Positions 35,081 through 46,412 of a stretch of 64,000 nucleotides of DNA are shown here, in pieces. Each line of letters starts with the position of its first letter. The stretch's first letter is position 1. The DNA is taken from positions 1-64,000 of the forward strand of contig NZ_BOOC01000013.1 in assembly GCF_016863035.1 (NCBI RefSeq). Reading direction: 5' to 3'. Both the position numbers and the translations under genes were made by a program. Below the pieces are notes generated by a model. That model saw only the letters and a program-made list of their open reading frames with translations, did no database searches and had not been told where the DNA came from. This DNA comes from Microbispora corallina. GTDB taxonomy: Bacteria; Actinomycetota; Actinomycetes; Streptosporangiales; Streptosporangiaceae.

Positions 35081-38000
35081 ATGGACGGCGCACGGGACGC
35101 CTTCGTCGGACGGGAGGCGGAGATCGCGCTCCTGCGGCAGGCCGCGGCGGACGCGCGGGCCGGGCGCGGCGGGGTCGTCCTCGTGTCGGGACCGGCCGGG
35201 ATCGGCAAGTCCCGGCTGGTGGAGGAGGCGCTCGCGGGCGTACGTCCCGTCGTCTGGGGGCGCTGCGTCGCCGAGGACGGCGCGCCGCCCCTGTGGCCCT
35301 GGCTGCGCGCGCTGGCCCGCCTCCCGGCGACCGCCACGACCGGCGCCGGGACCGGCATCGCGGGAGGCGCGGTGAGGGGCGCGGCGGCCGGCGGGGACGC
35401 CGAGGCCGGCGGGCAGGCGGGCGCGCGGTTCCTCCGGATCGCATCGCTGACGGACGCGCTGATCCGGGCGGCCGGGGACGCGGGAGGGCTCGTCGTGGTC
35501 GTCGAGGACGTCCACGACGCGGACGAGACCTCGCAGGCGATGCTCCGCCACGTCGCCGTAGAAGCCGCCGGCTCACACCTGCTCGTGGTCGCGACGCACC
35601 GGGCCGGCGGGCCGGTGCTCACCGCCGTCGTCGCGGAGGTCGCGCGCGCCCGCGCCGCGCGGACTCTGGTCCTGCCGCCGCTCACCCGGGCGGAGGTCGC
35701 CCGGCTGCTGTCCGGACTGCCCGGCGGCCACGCCGCCGCCGGGAGCGTGCACGAGCGGACCGGCGGGTCCCCGCTGCTCGTGTCCGCCGTCGCCCGGGCC
35801 ATGAAGGCGAGCCACGGCGACGCGGGCGGCGGCGGGACGGTTCCGGCCGACCTGCCCGTCCTGGTTCTCGGCATGCTCGCCGGTCTCGATCCCGACGTAC
35901 GGAGGACGGCGCGGGCGGCCGCGGTCCTTGGCGACGACCTGAACGCGCCCGCGAACTTGAATGCGGACCCGGACGCGGACCCGGATGCGAGCCCGGACAG
36001 GGACCGGGACAGGGACCGGGACAGGGCTCCGGACGCGGGCCTCGACGGGGACCTGGATGTGGACCTGCTCGCGGAGGTGGCCGGCGTGCCGCCCTCGGCC
36101 GTGCCCGGGCACCTGGACGCGCTCGCGTCGGCCGGGCTGCTCGCCTGGTCGCGGGGGCGGCGCGCCGTGCACGCGCTGGTGCGGGAGGGCATCGCCGCCC
36201 AGGACCCGGCCGCCACCGCGACGGCCCACCGCCGGGCCGCCGCCGCCCTGGAACGGCGGGCCGGCGCCGACCCCGCCCAGGCCGCCCGCATCGCGGCCCA
36301 CTGGCGCCGCGCGGGAGGCGACGAGGAGGCTCTGCGCGCCCTCGTGCGGTGGGCCCGGGCGGCCGCCGCGCACGCCCTCCGGGCGCCCGCCGGGCCTGAG
36401 GCGGCCCGTCTGTCGCGCGAGGCGCTGAACGCGCTCGACCGCCTGGGCCCGCCGCCGGACGAGCGGGCCGGACTGCTGGTGGAGCTGGCGAGAGCCGAGG
36501 TCGCCGCGGGCGAGGTACGGCCCGCCGTCGCGCACTGCGAGGAGGCGGCGGGCCTCGCGGCGCTCGCGGGCCGGGCCGACCTGCTCGCCGCCGCCGCGCT
36601 CGTCGTCGGCGGCGCCGGCGACCCGGCCGTCGGCAGGAAGGTCGCCGCCCTCTGCGACCGCGCCCTCGCCGCGCTGGAGGAGCCGGGCGCGGTCCCCTCC
36701 CCCGAGGCCGTACGGGCGCGGCTGGTCGCCCGCAGGACGTATCTCGACGTGGAGACCGGCCGCGCCGAAGACGCCGCCCGCGCGTCGAAACTGGCCCTGC
36801 GGCGGGCGGAGGAGTGCGGCGATCCGTTCGCGCTGCTGGACGCCGTCCAGGCTCGGGCGGCCGTGCTGGTCCACCCGGACGACGCGGCCGAGCGGCGGCG
36901 GCTGGGGGACCTCGCGATCCGTACGGGACTGCGGTCGGGCAGGCCCGTCGCCGCGGTGCGCGGGCACCTGTGGCGCGTCGACGCCGCCTACCAGGCGGCC
37001 GACCTCGCGGCGGCGGACGAGGGGGTCGCGGCGATCGGCGAGCTGGCCGCGGCGACGCGGCTGCCGGGGGCGCGCTGGTACCACCTGCGGGCGGCGGCGG
37101 CGCGGGCGGCGCTCGCAGGGCGGCTGGAGGAGGCGCGCGCCCTGTCCGGCGAGGCGGGGGACCTCGCGCGGCGGATGGAGGACCGGGTGGCGGCCGCCGT
37201 CAGCGTGATGTTCGCGGGAGTGCTCGGCGTCGTGCGGGGCGACCCGGGCGAGCTGCCCCGTCGTCACCGGGACGTCCTCGCCGCGCTCCCCCGCACCCCT
37301 CTCACCGAGGCGGCGCGCTGCCTGTTCCTGCACCTGGAGGGCGACCGCGACGAGGCGCGGTCACGCTACGAGCACCTGCGCCCGTCGCTCCGCGAGCCCG
37401 TGACCGGGGTCCGCTCTCTGGGAGTCCTGCAGTACCTCACCGAGCTGGTGGAGGCGTTCGACGACGCGGAGGCCGCGGGGTGGGCGTACGCGCTGTGGAC
37501 GCCCTGGCGGGAGGCGGGCGGCCTGCCGGGCGCGGCCGACAGCATGTGCGGGGGCGCCACCGCCAGGGCCGCCGGCCGGATGGCCGCCGTCATGGGCCGG
37601 CTCGACGACGCGGTCGTGACCCTGCGCGCCGCGGCCGAGGTCAACCTGCGGCTCGACGCGCGTCCCTGGCTGGCGCACACCTGGGCGGACCTCGCCCGCG
37701 TCCTGCTGCGCCGGTCCCGCGAGGGCGGCGGCGCGGACGACCGGGCCGAGGCGGCGGCGCTGGCCCGGCGCGCACGCGCGGAGGCCGTCCGGCTCGCCCT
37801 GCCGGGGCCGGTGGCCAGGGCCGACGCCGTCCTCGCCGCGCTCGACGCCGATCGGCGCGACCCGCTCACGCCGCGCGAGCGCGAGGTAGCCGCGCTGGTC
37901 GCGCGGGCGCTGTCGAACCGGCAGATCGCGGACCTGCTGGTGCTGAGCGAGCGCACTGTGGAGAGCCACGTCCGCAACGTGCTGGCCAAGCTCGGCGTGT

Positions 38001-38086
38001 CCAACCGGACCGAACTCGTCGCCCGCCTCCTGCGGACGGGGACGGGTCAGGACGGCGAGGCGGGGATCTCGTCGCCCGAGAGGTAG
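35081..38086 (+). CDS. LAL-family (large ATP-binding LuxR) transcriptional regulator
   Basis: 1001 aa. AAA-type ATPase at the N-terminus with Walker A SGPAGIGKSR (36-45) and a VVVVEDVHDADE Walker B region. The middle is a long TPR-like helical region. The C-terminus carries a LuxR/GerE HTH (about 928-985: LTPREREVAALVARALSNRQIADLLVLSERTVESHVRNVLAKLG). Residues about 294-330 are a low-complexity Asp/Arg/Pro run encoded by hexamer repeats. LAL proteins often activate secondary-metabolite or sugar genes. Its 3' end overlaps the convergent MerR gene by 40 bp. Target genes are unknown. Confidence 0.88.
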   Translation: MDGARDAFVGREAEIALLRQAAADARAGRGGVVLVSGPAGIGKSRLVEEALAGVRPVVWGRCVAEDGAPPLWPWLRALARLPATATTGAGTGIAGGAVRGAAAGGDAEAGGQAGARFLRIASLTDALIRAAGDAGGLVVVVEDVHDADETSQAMLRHVAVEAAGSHLLVVATHRAGGPVLTAVVAEVARARAARTLVLPPLTRAEVARLLSGLPGGHAAAGSVHERTGGSPLLVSAVARAMKASHGDAGGGGTVPADLPVLVLGMLAGLDPDVRRTARAAAVLGDDLNAPANLNADPDADPDASPDRDRDRDRDRAPDAGLDGDLDVDLLAEVAGVPPSAVPGHLDALASAGLLAWSRGRRAVHALVREGIAAQDPAATATAHRRAAAALERRAGADPAQAARIAAHWRRAGGDEEALRALVRWARAAAAHALRAPAGPEAARLSREALNALDRLGPPPDERAGLLVELARAEVAAGEVRPAVAHCEEAAGLAALAGRADLLAAAALVVGGAGDPAVGRKVAALCDRALAALEEPGAVPSPEAVRARLVARRTYLDVETGRAEDAARASKLALRRAEECGDPFALLDAVQARAAVLVHPDDAAERRRLGDLAIRTGLRSGRPVAAVRGHLWRVDAAYQAADLAAADEGVAAIGELAAATRLPGARWYHLRAAAARAALAGRLEEARALSGEAGDLARRMEDRVAAAVSVMFAGVLGVVRGDPGELPRRHRDVLAALPRTPLTEAARCLFLHLEGDRDEARSRYEHLRPSLREPVTGVRSLGVLQYLTELVEAFDDAEAAGWAYALWTPWREAGGLPGAADSMCGGATARAAGRMAAVMGRLDDAVVTLRAAAEVNLRLDARPWLAHTWADLARVLLRRSREGGGADDRAEAAALARRARAEAVRLALPGPVARADAVLAALDADRRDPLTPREREVAALVARALSNRQIADLLVLSERTVESHVRNVLAKLGVSNRTELVARLLRTGTGQDGEAGISSPER
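35961..36030. repeat. Hexamer minisatellite inside the LAL gene
   Basis: Repeats of GACCCGGAC/GCGGACCCG grade into tandem copies of GGGACAGGGACC (about 36000-36025). All are multiples of three and encode alternating Asp-Pro and Asp-Arg dipeptides. The run lies between the ATPase and the effector region, where it can expand or shrink without breaking the frame. Confidence 0.8.
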
Positions 38087-38781
38087 TGGTGCAGGACGCT
38101 CGCGCCCTCCAGCATGGCCGCCGCGCGCCGGGTCAGCTCGGCCTGGCGCTGGGCGATGGCCGCGCGGAGCGCGTCGCTGCTTCCGGTACGGCGCAGGCCG
38201 TCGAGGATCTGCCTGATCTGGGGCATCGGGTACCGGCCCTGCCGGAGCATGCTGATCATCCGCGCGTCCCGCAGGTCGGCGGGGCCGTACGACCGGTAGC
38301 CGGTGGCGGGGTCGCGGCGGGGCGTGAGGAGCCCGGCGGACTCCCAGACACGCAGGGCCGAGGCGCGCACGCCGAGGTGCGCGGCCATCTCGCCGATCCG
38401 CAGGGCCGGCCGCGGCGCGGCCGCGGCGTCCGGGGCCTGGACGGCGACCGACTCCAGCGCCTCCCCGGCGGCCCGGAGCGACAGCCGCTGATCGTGCAGC
38501 GCCGCGTGGGCGGCGTCGACGAGCGCGAGCGCGCGCGGCACGTCCTCGGCGTGCACGGCCTGCATGATCCGCCGGCCCGTCTCCCAGCCGTACCCCCGGA
38601 CCAGGACGCGGTAGGTCAGCAGGGCCCGCCGGTGCCGCCCGTCGAACGTGCGGTACCCGGCCGGGCTGCGCGGCGCCTGGGGCAGCACCCCCGCGTCCGC
38701 GTAGTTGCGGACCTGCTGGGCGGAGATGCCCGCCAGCCGGGCCAGGTCGACGGGCCGCAGCCTCGTCTCCTCCCGCGTCAT
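38047..38781 (-). CDS. MerR-family regulator with two HTH domains
   Basis: 244 aa. Two MerR-type DNA-binding domains occur in one chain: RPVDLARLAGISAQQVRNYADAGVLPQAPR...GYRTFD at the N-terminus and LRIGEMAAHLGVRASALRVWESAGLLTPRR...GYRSYG at about 130-170. Most MerR proteins have only one. ATG 38781 is chosen over GTG 38787 because GGAGG stands 8 nt upstream. It is divergent from the DrrA-like gene, with an AT-rich inverted repeat between them, so it probably controls that operon in response to a drug. Confidence 0.85.
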   Translation of the reverse strand: MTREETRLRPVDLARLAGISAQQVRNYADAGVLPQAPRSPAGYRTFDGRHRRALLTYRVLVRGYGWETGRRIMQAVHAEDVPRALALVDAAHAALHDQRLSLRAAGEALESVAVQAPDAAAAPRPALRIGEMAAHLGVRASALRVWESAGLLTPRRDPATGYRSYGPADLRDARMISMLRQGRYPMPQIRQILDGLRRTGSSDALRAAIAQRQAELTRRAAAMLEGASVLHHYLSGDEIPASPS

Positions 38782-38863
38782 CGTCACCGCCTCCGAGCGC
38801 TTCCACAGGGGAGTTGAAGGTTACCGCTTCCCGAACACGGCAGACGCGGGCGGAATCAATGAA

Positions 38864-38895
38864 AAGTCTTCACTGAAAGGTTTAATGAGAGACTT
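38864..38895. promoter_or_regulatory. AT-rich inverted repeat between MerR and DrrA-like genes
   Basis: AAGTCT (38864-38869) and AGACTT (38890-38895) face each other across 20 bp just before the ABC ATPase start (38902). The stretch is far more AT-rich than its surroundings. It is the natural candidate for the MerR operator. Confidence 0.5.
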
Positions 38896-38901
38896 GAACC
38901 C

Positions 38902-39861
38902 ATGGATGTCGGCACGAACGACGAAACAGCGGAGGCGGACGACCGTCAACCGGTCATCGAGACCCGGGGCCTGCGGATGCGCTACGGGACGACCGACGTG
39001 CTGCGCGGGGTGGACCTGTGCGTGCGGCGGGGCGAGGTGGTGGCCCTCCTCGGCCCCAACGGGGCCGGCAAGACGACCACGATCGAGATACTCGAGGGGT
39101 TCCGCCGGCGTTCGGCGGGAGAGGTCCGGGTGCTGGGCGCCGACCCGGACCACGGCGACGAGGCGTGGCGGGCGCGGCTCGGCATCGTGCTGCAGTCGTG
39201 GCGCGACCACGGCAGGTGGCGGGTGCGCGAGCTGCTCGCCCACCTCGGCCGTTACTACACGCCGTACGGCACGGCGGGACGTCCCCGGCCGTACGACCCG
39301 GACGAGCTGACGGCGCTCGTCGGGCTGACCGAGCAGGCGGACATGGCGATCGCCAGGCTGTCCGGGGGCCAGCGGCGCAGGCTCGACGTGGCCGTGGGCC
39401 TGGTGGGCAGGCCCGACCTGCTGTTCCTCGACGAGCCCACGGTGGGCTTCGACCCCCGGGCCCGGCAGGAGTTCCACGCCCTCGTCCACCGGCTGTCCGG
39501 GCTGGAGGACACCACGATCCTGCTGACCACCCACGACCTCGACGAGGCCGAGCGGCTCGCCGGCCGGATCCTCATCCTGGTGGCCGGGCGCATCGTGGCG
39601 GACGGCACCGCCGCCGAGCTGGCCGCCCGGGTCGCCCGTACGGCGGAGGTCCGGTACACGCGGGACGGCGAGTCCCACACGCACGAGGCCGAGGACCCGA
39701 CGGGCTTCGTCCGCGACCTGTTCACGCGGTACGGCGAGCGGATCGGCGACCTGGAGGTGCGCAGGCCGCGCCTGGAGGACGTCTACCTGGCCATGGTCCG
39801 CGAGTTCGAGTCGGGGCGGCGGACCGAGGCCCCAGGCGAGCTGACGGAGGTGGCCGCGTGA
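38902..39861 (+). CDS. ABC transporter ATPase, DrrA-like drug exporter subunit
   Basis: 319 aa. Walker A GPNGAGKTTT, signature LSGGQRRRLDVAVGL, Walker B LLFLDEP and H-loop TTHDLDEAERLA are complete. The C-terminal extension (LEVRRPRLEDVYLAMVRE) is typical of DrrA-type exporters. It drives efflux through the permease encoded next, whose GTG start overlaps this stop by 4 bp (GTGA). With the UvrA2-like protein downstream it recreates the DrrA-DrrB-DrrC order of anthracycline self-resistance. Confidence 0.9.
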   Translation: MDVGTNDETAEADDRQPVIETRGLRMRYGTTDVLRGVDLCVRRGEVVALLGPNGAGKTTTIEILEGFRRRSAGEVRVLGADPDHGDEAWRARLGIVLQSWRDHGRWRVRELLAHLGRYYTPYGTAGRPRPYDPDELTALVGLTEQADMAIARLSGGQRRRLDVAVGLVGRPDLLFLDEPTVGFDPRARQEFHALVHRLSGLEDTTILLTTHDLDEAERLAGRILILVAGRIVADGTAAELAARVARTAEVRYTRDGESHTHEAEDPTGFVRDLFTRYGERIGDLEVRRPRLEDVYLAMVREFESGRRTEAPGELTEVAA

Positions 39862-40808
39862 GCGGGCGGATCGGCGGCGCCCCCGCCGTCGAGCCGAACG
39901 ATGAAGGCGGCACGAGCGCCCACGCCGTCGAGTCCTCGAACGAGGGAGGCGGGGTCAGCGGTGCCCGCGCCGTCGCCCTGCGCGCGGGCCTGGAGCGCGG
40001 GCGCGTCGAGTTCCGCCAGAGCGTGACGAACGCCCAGGAGGTGTGGGGCGCGCTGTTCTTCCCCGCGGTCGCGCTGGTGGTGATGTACCTGCTGCGGAAC
40101 TCCACGGTCCCCGGCCTTCGGTTCTCGCTGGGCTCCCAGGCCGTCCCCGGCGTCCTCGGGATGAACGTCGTCCTCAACGGCATGATGGCGCTCGCCATGG
40201 CGCTCACGATGGACCGGGAGGACGGCACGCTGCTGCGCGCCAGGGCCACGCCGAACGGCGTGGTGGGCTACCTGACCGGCAAGGTCGTCTCCCGGGCCGC
40301 GACGGCGGTCGCCGGCCTGCTCGTCCCGCTGGTCCCGGCGGCGTTCCTGTTCGACGGCCTCCGGCTCGGCGAGGCGTCGTCCTGGGTCACGCTGGCGTGG
40401 GTCACGGCGCTCGGCCTGGTCGCGCTGCTGCCGCTCGGCGCGGTCCTCGGCTCGCTCTTCGAAGGCGCGCAGAGCATGGGCGTGGTCACGCTGCCGGTGA
40501 TGCTGCTGATGGCGATCTCCGGGGTGTTCTATCCCGTCACGGCGTTCCCTGGATGGCTGCAGGGTGTCGCCCAGGCCTTCCCGCTGTACTGGCTCGGCCT
40601 CGGGCTGCGCTCGGCGCTGCTCCCCGGCGACCTCGCCGCCGCGGAGATCGGGCACTCCTGGCGTCATCTGGAGACGGCCGGCGTCCTCGGCGCCTGGGCG
40701 GTGCTGGGCTTCGCGGTGGCGCCGGTGGTGCTGCGCCGCATGGCGCGGCGGGAGTCCGGCTCGTGGGTGGCGGCCCGGCGGGCCAGGGCCCTGCAGCGGC
40801 CGGTGTGA
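39858..40808 (+). CDS. ABC-2 type permease, DrrB-like
   Basis: 316 aa from GTG 39858. A charged N-terminal tail of about 45 residues precedes six hydrophobic segments; landmarks are ALFFPAVALVVMYLLR, MNVVLNGMMALAMALTMDREDGTLLRARATP and LLMAISGVFYPVTAFPGWLQ, the last being the ABC-2 signature region. It forms the membrane channel for the upstream ATPase. Confidence 0.9.
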   Translation: MSGRIGGAPAVEPNDEGGTSAHAVESSNEGGGVSGARAVALRAGLERGRVEFRQSVTNAQEVWGALFFPAVALVVMYLLRNSTVPGLRFSLGSQAVPGVLGMNVVLNGMMALAMALTMDREDGTLLRARATPNGVVGYLTGKVVSRAATAVAGLLVPLVPAAFLFDGLRLGEASSWVTLAWVTALGLVALLPLGAVLGSLFEGAQSMGVVTLPVMLLMAISGVFYPVTAFPGWLQGVAQAFPLYWLGLGLRSALLPGDLAAAEIGHSWRHLETAGVLGAWAVLGFAVAPVVLRRMARRESGSWVAARRARALQRPV

Positions 40809-40854
40809 CACTCCCCGGCCTCACCGACGCATCACAGGACAGGAAGGTTCCCCA

Positions 40855-43155
<2,301 letters not shown>

Positions 43156-43195
43156 CGCCGATACGAAGCAGAGGTAGCGCCGATTCGCATGCCGT

Positions 43196-43210
43196 GTTAT
43201 CGTCGATAAC
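43196..43210 (+). promoter_or_regulatory. Perfect palindrome next to the TetR start codon
   Basis: GTTATCG-T-CGATAAC has 7-bp arms and ends directly before GTG 43211. This is the expected type and place of an autoregulatory TetR-family operator. It also implies a very short or no leader on the tetR message. Confidence 0.7.
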
Positions 43211-43915
43211 GTGGACGTGAGAACGCGGATACTGGAGGCGGCCGCGGAGCTGCTCTCGCAGGCGCCCGAGGCCGACATCTCGACCCGGGCCGTCTGCGAG
43301 GCGGCCGGCGTGGGCGCGCCGGCGCTGTATCGGCAGTTCGGGGACAAGGAAGGGCTGTTGTCGGCCGTCGTCGACTACGGCTTCGAGCAGTACCTCTCGA
43401 GCAAGCGGGCGGCGCAGCCGTCTGACGACCCGGTGCGGGACCTGCGCGACGGATGGGACAACCATGTCGCCTTCGCCGTGGACAACCCGAACTACTACCG
43501 GCTGATGTGGTCGCCCGGCCTGTCCGCGCCGCCCGAGGCCGCGGCCGAGGCGCACCGGCTGCTGCTCGCCGTCCTGGAGCGGTGCGCGGCGGCCGGGCGC
43601 CTGCGGGTCTCGCCGGAGACGGCCGCCGACATGGTCATGTCGGCCAACTCCGGCGTCGCGCTGTCGCTGATCTCCCGGCCGGCCATCTACGCGGACCCCG
43701 AGTTCTCCACCCGGGTGCGCGACGCCGTCATCGACGCGGTCACCGTCCCGCCCACAGCGGCGGACGACGCCCCCGAGGACGGCCGTACGGCGGTCGCGGC
43801 GGCCACCCTCGGCGCGCTGCTGCGGGACCGCCCCCCGGCGGCCCTCACCGAGGCGGAGACGGCCCTGCTGCGGGAGTGGCTGGGCCGGCTCTCCGACACC
43901 TCCACCCCCTCGTGA
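43211..43915 (+). CDS. TetR-family repressor
   Basis: 234 aa. HTH at about 20-55 (ADISTRAVCEAAGVGAPALYRQFGDKEGLLSAV), then a helical ligand-binding domain with a Tyr-rich NPNYYRLMWSPGLSAPP. GTG 43211 abuts the palindrome that is its likely operator. The neighbouring SDR gene starts 82 bp downstream on the same strand, and the resistance operon lies just upstream, so it may regulate either. Confidence 0.9.
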   Translation: MDVRTRILEAAAELLSQAPEADISTRAVCEAAGVGAPALYRQFGDKEGLLSAVVDYGFEQYLSSKRAAQPSDDPVRDLRDGWDNHVAFAVDNPNYYRLMWSPGLSAPPEAAAEAHRLLLAVLERCAAAGRLRVSPETAADMVMSANSGVALSLISRPAIYADPEFSTRVRDAVIDAVTVPPTAADDAPEDGRTAVAAATLGALLRDRPPAALTEAETALLREWLGRLSDTSTPS

Positions 43916-43996
43916 TCTAGACATCCCCACGGCACGGACGGCGCGCGGGCGCCGCCCGGCGATACGGCACGCCCGCGGAACGGAAAGGACACGGAT

Positions 43997-44752
43997 ATGA
44001 GCACCAGCACGCCCGATACGACTACGAGGCGTGTCGCGATCGTCACGGGAGGTTCCCGGGGCATCGGCCGCGGCGTCGCCGAGCGCCTGGCCGCGGACGG
44101 CTACGCCGTCGTCGTGGGCTACGGCGGCCGCGCGGACGCCGCGGAGCAGGTCGTCGCGGCCGTCGGCGAGGCGGGCGGCGAGGCCGTCGCGGTCCAGGCC
44201 GACGTGGCCGACGAGCAGGCCGTGGCGCGGATGTTCGACCTCGCGGAGGAGCGGTTCGGGGGCGTCGACGTGGTCGTCAACGCCGCCGGCCGGATGGACC
44301 TGGCGCCCCTGGCCGACTACGACCTCGACGTCTTCGACCGCCTGATCCGCACCAACGTGCGCGGGACGTTCGTGGTCGGCCAGCAGGCCGTCCGGCGGCT
44401 GCGCCGGGGCGGCTCGATCGTCGCCTTCTCCTCCTCGGTCGTCGGGCTCGCCTTCCCGGGGTACGCGGCGTACGCCGCCAGCAAGGGCGCGGTCGAGGCC
44501 CTCACGCTGATCCTCGCCCGCGAGCTGCGCGGCCGGGACGTCACGGTCAACACGGTCGCTCCCGGTCCGACCGCCACCGAGCTGTTCCTGGAGGCCAACG
44601 ACGAGGAGCGGATCGCCCACCTCGCCGCCCAGCCGCCGCTGGAGCGCCTCGGCACGCCCGAGGACATCGCCGAGGTGGTCGCCTTCCTGGCGAGCCCCGC
44701 GGGCCACTGGGTGAACGGCCAGGTCCTCCGCGCCAACGGCGGCATCATCTGA
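43997..44752 (+). CDS. Short-chain dehydrogenase/reductase
   Basis: 251 aa. NAD(P)-binding TGGSRGIGRG, NAAG motif, catalytic Ser in FSSSVVGL, YAAYAASKG for the Tyr-Lys pair, and PGPTATELF after the active site make a complete classical SDR. ATG 43997 has GGAAAGGA upstream. Substrate unknown; linked to the TetR gene by position. Confidence 0.9.
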   Translation: MSTSTPDTTTRRVAIVTGGSRGIGRGVAERLAADGYAVVVGYGGRADAAEQVVAAVGEAGGEAVAVQADVADEQAVARMFDLAEERFGGVDVVVNAAGRMDLAPLADYDLDVFDRLIRTNVRGTFVVGQQAVRRLRRGGSIVAFSSSVVGLAFPGYAAYAASKGAVEALTLILARELRGRDVTVNTVAPGPTATELFLEANDEERIAHLAAQPPLERLGTPEDIAEVVAFLASPAGHWVNGQVLRANGGII

Positions 44753-44763
44753 CCGGAGGCCGC

Positions 44764-44834
44764 CGCGGGGCCGAGCCCCGCGATCGGCCCCGAACATGGA
44801 GGAGGCCGCGCCCGCGCTGGGCGGCGGTCTCCTC
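44764..44834. terminator. Two hairpins after the SDR gene
   Basis: CGCGGGG (44764-44770)/CCCCGCG (44776-44782) with a 5-nt loop, then an imperfect GAGGAGGCCGC.../...GGCGGTCTCCTC hairpin (44799-44834). They lie between convergent genes and probably stop both transcripts. Confidence 0.6.
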
Positions 44835-44876
44835 GCATGAGATTTCTCTAAATCACGGCGCCCGGACGCCGCCGCC

Positions 44877-45314
44877 TCACCGGCCGCCTTCGGCCGCCGT
44901 CGGATCCCATCGGTCCATCAGGTCCCAGGCGGTGTGCATCGCGAGCTCCACGCAGCCGGCGGGGATGAGCGGATACATGCCGGGGTCGTCGCCGAGCGCG
45001 ATGATCGTGACGAGGGCCTGCGCCGCCTCCTTGCTGAGGTTGAAGGTCTTCATGAGGGACTGCCACGACATTCTGGTGACGTCCTTCGGGCTCAGCAGGC
45101 TCAGCACCTGGACGACCAGTCCCTTGGCCGTCGCGGGGTCGGCGGCCGGCTGCGCCGCCGCGGCAGGCGTGTTCCGTGTGATGGTGGGCCCTCCACCCGC
45201 CGCCGGCGCCGCCACGGGACCCGGGTCGTCGGCGGCGAACGCGGCCGTTGGGGCCGCGAACGCGATGAATACGGTGGACAACGCTGTCAAGCCCATCCGG
45301 TTGAAGTGCGCCAT
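44877..45314 (-). CDS. Small secreted protein of unknown function
   Basis: 145 aa. Signal peptide (1-27, cut after AFA) and an Ala/Pro-rich linker (about 28-65) precede a helical domain (SPKDVTRMSWQSLMKTFNLSKEAAQALVTII). One Cys (AGCVELAM) only. It stands alone, divergent from the aldolase-type gene. No family recognised. Confidence 0.72.
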   Translation of the reverse strand: MAHFNRMGLTALSTVFIAFAAPTAAFAADDPGPVAAPAAGGGPTITRNTPAAAAQPAADPATAKGLVVQVLSLLSPKDVTRMSWQSLMKTFNLSKEAAQALVTIIALGDDPGMYPLIPAGCVELAMHTAWDLMDRWDPTAAEGGR

Positions 45315-45577
45315 TGTCAGCCTTTCCGCGACGTAGTGACGTATGCGATTACCGATATGGGAATACGGCCCTTCGCCCGCGACGGCCGGGACGCGCCACG
45401 CTTATGCAGTTTTGCCGCCCAGTTGACCTGGCGATCGTCGAGACCGGCCGCACGGTGGACGCGGGTGACTGGACGAAAATTCGGTTCCGCCGTGGACAGG
45501 GGACGGGCGGGCGGGCCAGGCTGGACGGGTAGATCCTCGTGGACTCCCCCGTCCACCACGCGTCCCCTGGAGCAGCG

Positions 45578-46369
45578 ATGAGCCTGTCCGATCTCCAGCC
45601 CGTCCCCGCCGACCAGCTCGCCTTCCGTACGCCCCCGGCGTTCGAGAACGCGGCGGACGAGCGGCGGCACCGCAAGGAGCGCCTGGCGGCGGCCCTGCGC
45701 CTGTTCGGCAGGTTCGGGTTCGAGGAGGGCGTGGCGGGACACATCACGGCCCGCGACCCCGAGCACACCGACCACTTCTGGGTGAACCCGTTCGGGATGT
45801 CGTTCAAGCAGATCAGGGTCAGCGACCTGATCCTGGTGAACCACGAGGGCCAGGTGGTGGACGGCCGTCACCACGTCAACCAGGCCGCGTTCGCCATCCA
45901 CTCGATGGTCCACCAGGCCCGTCCCGACGTGGTGGCCGCGGCGCACTCCCACTCGGTGCACGGCAAGGCCCTGTCGTCGCTCGGCACGCTGCTGGAGCCG
46001 CTCACGCAGGACGCCTGCGCGTTCTACGAGGACCACGGCCTGTTCGACGACTACACCGGCGTGGTGGTGGAGACCGAGGAGGGCCGGCGGATCGCCCAGG
46101 CCCTCGGCTCGCACAAGGCCGTGATCCTGCGCAACCACGGGCTGCTGACCGTGGGCGACTCGGTCGAGGCCGCCGCCTGGTGGTTCATCACGATGGAGCG
46201 CAGCTGCCAGGCGCAGCTGCTCGCCAAGGCCGCCGGGCCGACGGTCCCGATCTCGCACGAGAACGCCAAGCTCACCCACGGCCAGATCGGCAACGACTTC
46301 GTCGGCTGGCTCAACTTCCAGCCGCTGCTCGACCAGATCCTGGCGAGCGACCCCGACCTGCTCGACTGA
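45578..46369 (+). CDS. Class II aldolase/adducin-family protein
   Basis: 263 aa cytosolic metalloenzyme. Zinc ligands are the His pair in AAAHSHSVHG and the later His in ILRNHGLLTVG; the glycine-rich phosphate loop is EGVAGHITARDP with the catalytic acid in CAFYEDHG. The fold is that of fuculose/rhamnulose-1-phosphate aldolases, but many homologues have other substrates. ATG 45578 has GGAGCAG upstream; a 13-codon longer frame is not needed. Confidence 0.88.
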   Translation: MSLSDLQPVPADQLAFRTPPAFENAADERRHRKERLAAALRLFGRFGFEEGVAGHITARDPEHTDHFWVNPFGMSFKQIRVSDLILVNHEGQVVDGRHHVNQAAFAIHSMVHQARPDVVAAAHSHSVHGKALSSLGTLLEPLTQDACAFYEDHGLFDDYTGVVVETEEGRRIAQALGSHKAVILRNHGLLTVGDSVEAAAWWFITMERSCQAQLLAKAAGPTVPISHENAKLTHGQIGNDFVGWLNFQPLLDQILASDPDLLD

Positions 46370-46374
46370 GGAGG

Positions 46375-46403
46375 GGCGGGCCCGGAGCATGCCCGGGCCC
46401 GCC
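46375..46403. terminator. Bidirectional terminator between aldolase and GH16 genes
   Basis: GGCGGGCCCGG (46375-46385) pairs perfectly with CCGGGCCCGCC (46393-46403) over a 7-nt loop; GAGG/CCTC extend it. Confidence 0.8.
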
Positions 46404-46412
46404 GTCCTCGGC

